Of a stretch of 64,000 bases of DNA, positions 1 to 9,600 are shown piece after piece. Where the stretch lies: the NCBI GenBank assembly GCA_002633025.1, contig NMRB01000807.1, positions 93,220 through 157,219 on the forward strand. The letters are read 5' to 3'. This DNA comes from Notospermus geniculatus. Taxonomy: Eukaryota; Nemertea; Pilidiophora; Heteronemertea; Lineidae. Under the pieces are notes generated by a model. The model had not been told where the DNA came from and searched no databases. It saw nothing but the letters and a program-made list of their open reading frames with translations. How positions within the stretch are numbered: the stretch's first letter is position 1; each line of letters opens with the position of its first letter. The position numbers and the translations under genes were made by a program.

Positions 1-3000
1 ATTTCACTCTAACTACATTACATAGCATATAGAGGATTTATGATACAATAAAGTAATTCATGAATATAAAAATACAAAAATAAAATTTCTATATCTACAC
101 TACACTACCATTGCACACAGGGTGGCAAGAGTCATAATACACATAATACAGGACTAGGTCAAAATAAATTTGGAAGAAGAGCATATTCACTAAGGCCTTT
201 TTTAATAAAAATAGCAGTTTTTAAAATATCTTTTTTCTTTGTCGAGTTAAACAATTGATGAAATTTTAAGACATTCGGACGCGTTCTATAATATTTTGGG
301 ATAAAATCTTTTCGTAACTTATCTAACTTTGGGCATTCCAATATGAAATGAAACTCATCTCCAATACTATTTTGATTACATTTTCTACATAATCTTTCAT
401 AACGAGGAGCTGACAAATTATTCCTAGCATTAACAGGTAACTTGTAAGATCCTGTCCTGAAATCAAACATTGCATAACCAAGATGCTCAGGCAATTGAGC
501 CAAATATCCTCCAAGTGTAATATTGTCTTTCATCATTCTGTAATTCACAAAGGCATCATCATTATTAATTTTAGCCAGCCAATCTTGCAGAAATTGGTCT
601 TGAAGAACAGATTTCACCTTAGTATCAAGACAGTTGAAATTCACCACTTCTTGTGCTAGCCAGATATAGTTCAATCCACAACCTTGCAAAATATTTCTAA
701 TACAGTCCAACCAGGGAGAGGTGTATCTATCTTTTTCATCAAGATTTAATAGAATCCTGTACAAAATATAACAAATTTTACTCTTTTTTCCATTGATAAT
801 CCTTTTCCAGAAATTTATCATTCTTACCATTACAAGTATTTTTATTGGAAACCGACCCAACTCTCCATATATCATTGAATTGTGCTTGTACTTGCTTGAT
901 TTAGTTATCAACTTACAAAACCTTGTGTGCACCTTTTCCATAACTTCAACACACTCAAACCCCCATACCTCAGAGCCATACAGCAAGATGGGCATAACAC
1001 AGGCATCAAACAGTTGAAACATAATATCAATTGGTAGATTAAACTTGCGACCTTTCTGGATGATAGAATACATAGCTTTCAGAGCTTTATCACTGAGCCT
1101 CTTTTTTGCCTTTGCAAAATTACCATTCCAGTTGAACTCAATTCCCAGATAAACATATTCCTCAACCCTTTCTAGGGGATTTCCACCAAAAGTAAAAATT
1201 GGCAAGTTTCTCAGCCGTGCCTTGGATCTGCAGAAAACCATAACCTTAGTTTTGCCAGCATTAACTTCTAGCTTGTTTGTCTTACAAAAATTTTCCAGAG
1301 AATTTAATAACAACTGCATATCTTCTTCATTATCCGCCATCAGTATTGTATCATCCGCATAAAGAAGTACAAAAAGTTTCAAAAAAGTTGCTACCTCATC
1401 CTTCCTTGCATCTTTGTCTAGTTTCTCAATCAAACTAAGTGACACATCTCCTCTTTCACTAAAAAAGTCTACCATATCATTTAGAAAAATAGAAAATAGG
1501 AGAGGAGACAAATTTTCTCCTTGTTTCACTCCTACATTTGAAGTGAAAAAACCTGAATTGCTGCCCTTATACGATACACATGATTTTGTTGTTTTATACA
1601 AATTAGTTATTACAGTGAAGATTTTACCAGAAACACCATAAAGAAGCAGTTTTCGCCACAGTCCAACACGAGAGACAGAATCAAATGCTTTCCGGTAATC
1701 GACGAAAGTACAGAATAATCTTCTACCGGCTGATAAATAGATGTCAATAATCGATTTCAGTGAGAAGATGTGATCAGTAGTAGAATACTTATCCCTAAAA
1801 CCAGCCTGATTTTCTAATAAAACCTCATTAGCCTCCAAAAACTTTGTAAGCCTAGTATTCAAAATGCCAGTGAAAAGTTTGCTCAGGCAACTGACTAAAG
1901 TAATACCACGGTAATTGTCCGGATCATTAATATCACCTTTGTTTTTATAGATTGGCTTTACCACTCCAAGAGACCAATTGTCAGGAACATGACCAGTTGA
2001 CAATATAATATTGAACAATTTAACAAAAATAGAAACCATTTCATCATTGCTTGCTTTAAGCATTTCATTTATTATTTTATCACTACCACCAGCTTTACCA
2101 TTCTTGAGGGCTCTCAAACCTTTTCTCACCTCCCCGACATCTATTGGCTCATTTAAAGAGGAATTGTCCAGATTGGAAAGGTTAACATTTTCTACATCGC
2201 CATCTTCTTCAACACCTTCATTCAATCGCATAAAATGCTCATAGAAGTCATCACATGTAAGATTTTCAGCACTACTTCCACGAGAGGAATTATTGCTTCT
2301 ATTGAGCAAGGTCCAAAATTTCTTAGGATCATTAACACCCTGAGCATTTCTCAATTCTTGTACAAAATTTTCTTTTTCTTTTCTCTTAGCTTGGGTAATA
2401 ACTTTTTTGTACTCTTTACTGACCCTCTTCATTTCTGACAAATTTCGTTCAGATCTATTACTCCTGTACCTTCTCCTTACAACCTCATATTCTTTCTTCA
2501 CATTCTTACAAACATCATTGTACCATTTGAAACCTTTCTTTCTGTCAACAGTACCTTTTCCACCATTTCTGAAATTCACCACTTTCTTTGTCATATTGCA
2601 ATTTACCGCTGCATCCAAAAGCAGTTTGGATATCTCGTTTGTGATATCATTTACAACCGTGTGCTCAATATCCTCAACATCTGTGGCTATAGCATTCAAC
2701 CTGTCTATTATATGATACATTTCATCATTTTCTACAAACTGGTCTATATAATCCTGCTTTCTTTCTCTGTTCCATGCAATTTTAAAAACATCACTACCAG
2801 AAAGGTTTGTAACATCTGGAACTGTAACCTCTGAACTATTCTCAATGTCTAAGACAATCGTATCGTTTTCATCAACTCTATTAAAAAGAACTAATTCAAT
2901 TGCTGAATGACCATCAGAAAAGAGTGAATCAAAATAATCAACCTTGAAAAATTCAACATCCTGATAAAGTTCAGGTGAGCAAATGAAGTAATCAATGGTA

Positions 3001-3248
3001 CTAGTTGACTTAAAAGTTGGTTCACCCGTCATATCGCCATTGGTTCTACCGTTCACAATTACCATATCAGTTGTCTTACATAAATTTGTCAAGCCATACC
3101 CAGAGTTATTTGTTGTTTTATCACAATTTTTTCTAGGATGAAGAGTATTAACAATTTGATCTCTTTCAGTAGAAATCAATAAACCCTGTATAAAACCATC
3201 ATTTTCATGCGTTATAACATCAGATAGTTCTCCTGTTCTGGCATTTAG
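1..3248 (-). mobile_element. 5'-truncated LINE (non-LTR retrotransposon) with open EN-RT frame
   Basis: A single open frame runs from about 3248 down to a TGA at 159-161, more than 1000 codons without a stop or frameshift. It enters inside the endonuclease domain: the frame begins LNARTGELSD, the middle of the usual GD-N-ART-G motif, and the codon before it (His at 3249-3251) no longer fits, so I place the 5' truncation at about 3248. The endonuclease end (STSTIDYFICSP, DGHSAIEL) is followed by a reverse transcriptase with AFDSVSR (about 1680), GVKQGENLSPLLFSIFLND (about 1520) and the catalytic YADDTILMAD (about 1360). A C-terminal Cys-His motif (RLCRKCNQ, DEFHFILECPKL) lies at 330-400. The AT-rich 3' UTR occupies 1-158 and probably continues off the window. 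The intact frame means a recent insertion. Clade not determined; it looks Jockey/CR1-like. It lies in the kinase gene orientation, downstream of its last visible exon. Confidence 0.93.
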
Positions 3249-3474
3249 ATGGCATGCAGCGCGCCACGGGTGAGGAGGCGGCAGAGTCGGGAACCAGTCT
3301 ACTGCTGATCAAAGGTAGATCTGGATTCGTCGCAGGTGTACCTTGGGCCGAGGCTGATGACCCAAAAGAAAAGCTAATGCATGTTCAATGCAAATTGTTT
3401 GATTGTTTTCTCATTTGGCAATGATAGGTCATACATGTACGTGTATTACATAAAGGATTCCCACCGGAATTTAC
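3249..3474 (-). other. Start of kinase intron after unit 2 exon 5; no final exon here
   Basis: Between the donor at 3474 and the LINE boundary I looked for the last kinase exon in all three minus frames and found none. One frame after an acceptor-like cttttgggtcatcag is open for about 45 codons (SAQGTPATNPDLPL..) but has no kinase motif. I read this as intron. Confidence 0.6.
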
Positions 3475-3664
3475 CTCTTGCCTGGAGTTTGTACTTGGCG
3501 CACTCTTCTTTCAGCCGCTGGCCACCATCCAAAGCTGCAAGTTTCGGAACCTTCATATGGACAGACGCCCGAAGTGTGGTTCCAAGGTTGGAGGGGCAGT
3601 AGGTACAGAAACCATATTTGGGATGGCGACTGAACTTCATCTGGCTAGACATGTGTCGGACAGC
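3475..3664 (-). CDS. Arginine kinase unit 2, exon 5 (last exon visible)
   Basis: Acceptor catttcag before 3664 and donor gtaaat after 3475; 190 nt, two codons longer than the unit 1 counterpart ([12 protein letters not shown] against [11 protein letters not shown]), phase 0 in and phase 1 out. Encodes [32 protein letters not shown] and KLQARG. The final exon with GEHT and SNKRR does not follow before the LINE boundary at 3248. Confidence 0.94.
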
Positions 3665-6600
3665 CTGAAATGTAGATTAGTTCAAACATCATCCTTGAAG
3701 TGGCTCAAGTTCCATTTGACATTCGTCTCACAGTCCCTACCTTTCCTGGAACTCCCCCATTCCGGTTATCGCCACTTCTTCACGGAAAGATGTCGCTGCG
3801 ACCTTATCGGGCATTTTCATTTCCGTCATCTCCGTGGCAATACGAGGTGCGACCATGAAGCCACACGTCACGTTTAAAAGCGTGATCGAGCGCCATCTAA
3901 TGATAGAAAAAGAATGGCTACAACCCCATTCCCGACGCTACATGTACTTGCTCGGCTAAACGTAGCTCAACAATCACAGAATTTTTCAGCTTACCCTAAC
4001 AAGTCTTGTAAAAACTTCAGCCAAGTTCCCGCCGGGTTGCATTGAGATAAAACGGAAATGGTCAGCCTCGTTGCACCAGCTCACGAATGTCTTATTGTCA
4101 CTTACGATGATACCCCGACCATCCGGCCAGTCACGGTTTGCCCCCGCAGAGATATGAAACCTATACGAAATGTGTACAACATCATTTTAGGAACTGTACA
4201 TATTCCGTTGTAGTACCAAGTACAACAATATACATTGTACATGTATATTCCGCAAGCCTATACCCAAACTACTAGTACCTGTCGAGTCATGATAGGTTAG
4301 CACAGCGTATCAAGCTAAGATTTAAACCCATTTATATTATAATTCTGCCATTAGTTACTCAACGTACTTGTCATCCGTCTTGAAGAGATAATGATCCCTG
4401 ATGAGTTGGAGTCGACGTTCGTCTGTCATGCTGGTCAAAGGTTCGTACGTGCCCGCCATGTCTTTGGGAAGCGTTTTGTACGCTGCGATGGCCATCTCTT
4501 GGATTTCCATCCGTTGCTGAACAAAAGCAGCAATTGAAAGTGATTAATACATGAGTGTGTAAGTTTCCATTCCCTCAGAGATTTCGTTAATTCGCCATGT
4601 TTAGTAGGATCAGAAATGCTACATGTAATTTATCCTTAGGCCCGTATGCACCAAACGAAGATTATCTTGAACTCAGGTTGAGCCACAACTTTTCCATTGT
4701 CACATCATGCCGTAGCAAACCTGAACAATTGAAAAGTTGTGGCTCAACTTGAGTTCAAGATAATCTTCGTTTGGTTCTTCTGTTGGTGATGGTCGGTATT
4801 GCTGATCACAGAGCAGCCCGTACGATATTTTCGAATCGAAGTACTGACACTGACGCTTTTGATGTACATGTACATGTAAAAGTGTTGGAGGAGCTCGATC
4901 ACACGAGTTAAAACAAGATTCAACACACCTTGTACGATATAATGGGTGCATAGGGAAAGTCGGCAACACTTCTCCCCACGCGAGCACGCGTTGAGATGAT
5001 GTACTTTCCTGATGGATCGAGGTCACCGAATGGGAGGTTGTCAACATCACCGAAGTTCTCTGGGGGATGCTGGATTTTCTGTCCGTCAGGGACTTGATGA
5101 TATATCCTTATGACATGATCGAGAAGTGGAGCGAACAAGTCATGGGCTTCGAAGTCGGTGGCGTGGCATCCCATTTTGCTGTCCAGTTGTTCCACACCTG
5201 ACGTATCAAGAATTGGTCATTTATAGCCATTGTTACAATGTAGTTTAACATTCAAGATGGCAAGTTTTAAGAAGCTGAAATCAAAATTTGATATTCTACT
5301 TTCTAAGCTAGGCTTTCATCAACGGCGGCAACTGACATTTTATTGTCCAAACTATTGGTGAGTTGGCCTTCAGCGGGCATTCTCACCACTAAAATCGTCA
5401 CGCTTTTAGCATTATACAATTTTGTCCCGATTGTTCGCCCTTTTCCTCTCACGTAATCGATTGACTATTGATGCATCTTCAAATCATTTGGGGTCAAGGG
5501 GTGTCCCGAATAAAAGGAATTGGAATTATTTCACCGGCTTCGAGTCTTTCGTACGATTTTTTTGAGAAAATTTCGAGAGGTTATTTTTGAGGACGCCTTC
5601 TGATTGGTCATATTGAATCATAATGATCTCAGCGACACACTGTACTTCAGTAAAAAATTGCGGTTCGCCAGATCTACATGGAGAATAAAGTGACCTTTCG
5701 CTTAACAGGATGAAGCAAAGTAGTCAAATATTCATCTTTACCTGAGTTGATACATCGTTCTAACGTGCCACCGAATTTCGTCTTCTTGCCCTTTAGGGCT
5801 TTAATCACCTCGGGTGTCAGCCCACCATTTCCACCCCACCATCAGGTTCACCTGGGATGCATCCCCTTCCTCCCAGAATTTCCTGGATGTGACTGTCAAA
5901 CTCCGTGACTCAAGGATTGTTACTGACCTCTATGTAAAACCCACGGACACTCACCAATACCTCCACCCAGCTTCGTGTCACCCTGGCCATGTTAAGCGCT
6001 CCATCCCCTTTTCCCAAGCCCTTCGTATCCTGTCCATCTGCTCAGAACGGCCAGCAGCCCTGAAACACCTACAGAACTTGGTAGGGTTTCTCGCAGACAG
6101 GGGCCATAACAGACGGAAGGTTGCAAAGGAGGTGGAAAGGGCGATCGAACGTTATGACCACCAGGGGGCCCACCCCCCTACGACGACGGGAACAAATACC
6201 GGTACCCAGGATGGGGGTACAGACAGAGCTGATTCTGGGGGTCGCCATGCTACCCAGGGTGCCAACGGNTTCAAGATGGCAAGTTTTAAGAACCGGAATT
6301 CGAAATTTGATATTTTCTACCTTCTAAGCTAGGCTTTCATCAACACGACAACTCACATTTTAAAAATTGTCCGAACTATTGGTGAGTTGGCCTTCAGGCA
6401 TTCTCACCTCTAAAATCGTCACGCTTTTAGCATTATACAATTTTGCCCCGATTTTTCGCCCTTTTCCTCTTTCGTAATCTATTGACTGTTGATGCATATT
6501 CAAATCATTTGGGGTCAAGGCGTGTCCCGAATAAAAAAATTGAATTATTTTCCGGCTTCTAGTCTTGTACGATTTTTTTGAGAAAATTTCGAGGTTTATT

Positions 6601-9600
6601 TTTGAGGACGCCTTCTGATTGGTCATATTGAATCATAATGATCTCAGCGACACACTGTACTTCAGTAAAAAAAATTGCTGTTTGCCAGATCTACATGGAG
6701 AATAAAGTGACCTTTCGCTTAACAGGATGAAGCAAAGTAGTCAAAAATTCATCTTTACCTGAGTTGATACATCGTTCTAACGTGCCACCGAATTTCGTCT
6801 TCTTGCCCTTTAGGGCTTTAATCACCTCGGGTGTCAGGCATGTCTTCAGAATTTGCTTGGTGTCGGACTTCTGCAGGATCTGGTAACTCTCTTCAAGGGT
6901 GTACTTAATGGTACCCTCCATATTTGGATAGGAATCTGATGGACGGCATTGAAAATGAGAGTGTATTGACATTAAAGAGGTTGTTTCCCCTTAAGTACTG
7001 TTATTTCGAACGTCCCTCTAAAAACCTGTATGTTGTATTCTGAGTTTTACAGGGCCTATTCCCAGCTTCAAATTTACAACTTTTAATAAGCTTGACGAAG
7101 GAGTGTGTGCTGAACGTACGGCAACTGCCTTTACATCATATTGCTTAACTTCCAGCTCGGAGACCAAAAGCACGCCAACTACTAGGCCAAACGAACTCCT
7201 CCAAGGCCGATTGGGTTTGGCCGTACCGTATGACTGGGGACAGTGCACAACTTGATAAACGGTGTTTCTCAGTAACACGATTTTCCCCAACATTCTTTCA
7301 AACCTCAATACTTTGTTGATTGTTATTGTCATTGATCGCCTATACATGTATTCGGAGTCGACAATGACATTGTCGACATTCTCACCTTTGACACGTTCTA
7401 GCTGCTTTTCTACTTTCAGTATGGCCGCGATCCCATCCGCCATTTCTTTGACCGCCTCGATCTCGGACAAGCCCAATCTGCGCTTATTGCTGAGGTCAAA
7501 AACCCCGCCACTGCTCTTTGTATGTTCACCGAGAACACCTGCAAGAGACGAAAAAATGGATGAAATGTCTCAGCAGGCTATTTTCAGTTATAAAGTTAAT
7601 TAGGGTCGTCGACTTGATCTCTTGAGAAACTGAAGAACAATGGCGACCGACCATGCTCTTGTGATAACATTTTAGGGCGATTGACGAATTTCTGTGAAGT
7701 TGTTGCCTAATTTGGGCAGATATACGATAGGTATGACTTAATGAGGTGATGTCATCTGCAAGAGTAACAGGAGTGAAAAATTTCGCTGGCAAGGTCTAGG
7801 TTATTGATATACACTAGAAACAGAAGGGGACCGAGAAATGATCCTTGTCGGACTCTAGTCTCGAGAATGCACAGAATGTACCATAAAAAGCGAAGGAATA
7901 ATACCTTTTCTTATACTATACGTACCTCTGGCTTGGATGTTGTGCTCTGCACAAACCTTTTTGAACAGGGTTTCGTCAGCGGACAAAAGAGGGATTTTGG
8001 TAAGTGCAGAAGCCCGGAGAGTAGTTCCAAGGTTTGACGGACAGTAGGTGAGGAAGCCATACTTGTCTCTTCGTGCGAAGGGAATCTTCGCACTGAAGAG
8101 GTTGACAGCCTGAAGAGAAGATAGATGAACCCACTTCAAAATGCATAATAGAGTAAGGCCCGGTGTGAGAGAGTTCTAAGTCCTGGACCCATTATTCATA
8201 AAACTACTTAAGTCTAAGTGTGACACTTATCCTTTGTTCAACACAAAAGATAAGTGTCACACTTAGACTTAAGTATGGGCCCTGGAATCAACGTCCGGTT
8301 TTATTGTTCATCGATGGATTAGGATATAATGCTTCAGAGACCATGGTCCATATTCATAAACATACGTATGTCAAAGTGTGAAACTTACCTTCTGTGTTGA
8401 ACAAAGGATAAGCGTCAGACTAAGACTCGAGTAGTGTTATGAATATAGGCCCATGATCATTCAAACATAGCCATACAATAGCAGGTTATTGTTTCCTAGG
8501 ATTTTCTCCTCCGGTACACCGGAAAGGGAATCATATCGTATTCGAAGTGGGAGTAGAAACGACGATCAACCTGGCCGTATGCATAAAACAACTTAAGTGT
8601 CAAAATTCCCTTGAGTGTCAAAATTCCCTTTAACTATTGTTCCAAACAAAAGATAAGGGAAATTTTACACTTAAGATGTTTTATGCATACGGCCCCTGGC
8701 CATTGTGACTTTACATTGCATAAACTTGTCTGCTCTCCAAGCGGGTGATCCACTGTTGCGATTTCGGCTTGAGACGGGGTTGCGTTCCCTTGCGGTTACC
8801 TTATATGGCAATCGGAAGTCCTTATAAGGTAACCGCAAGGGAACGCAACCCCGTCTCAAGCCAAAATCGCAACAGTGGATCACCCGCTTTAGAGTGATGA
8901 TGTTTTGTGGAAGAGTAAGCCACTTACTCCGACAAGGCGAGTGTAAACCTCGCCTAAGTTTCCTCCAGGTTGCATAGAGATCAAGCGGAGGTGGTCAGCC
9001 TCGTTGCACCAGCTGCAGAATTTCCCGTCGTTACTGATGAAGATACCTCGATTGTCCGGCCAGCCTCGGTTAGCTCCAGCAGCAATATGAAACCTAGAAA
9101 GATAAACGGCTGGAAGGACTCTTTGCGCACTGGCTATCGAACAAAAGACCCTGAGGTATTGGTTCACAAGGTGACCCTTATTTTCAACACTGCCTGGCAT
9201 GGTCTGTGTATGTCTGGCAATATTTTCAGCTATGTCTCATTTGTTGAAGGAGCAATAGGTTTGAAATTGGCGTGTAGTCATATTCTTTACTAATACATGT
9301 ACATGCAGGGTTTTTTTCTGTGAATAAGACGGTTTTTGGTAGATTTTGGAGGGTATATCGGTTTCTGAGCGATAAAATTCTTAGAAGATGGCAAAAAATG
9401 ATGTCGGTTGTATATTAGAATTTATAATTCCTAACAATTTTGGCTTCCTATGATGAGTTGGTGAAATGCCAGAAGTTGACGTTGACGTTGGCAGATTTCG
9501 GCGCGTAGGGCCATTCGCTGTGAGTGGCGGTTATTGTTATATGCAGTGCGCAGGTACTGGGAAGGGAGAGGTCGCGCATGGGCCCGACAAGGGCGGAGTA

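Noticed and set aside
793-2715. Plus-strand open frames opposite the LINE
   Set aside because: They are antisense shadows of the reverse transcriptase frame.
3249-3474. Last kinase exon just before the LINE
   Set aside because: An acceptor-like site and an open frame exist, but none of GEHT, GG-x-x-D, SNKRR or AVKEM is present in any minus frame.
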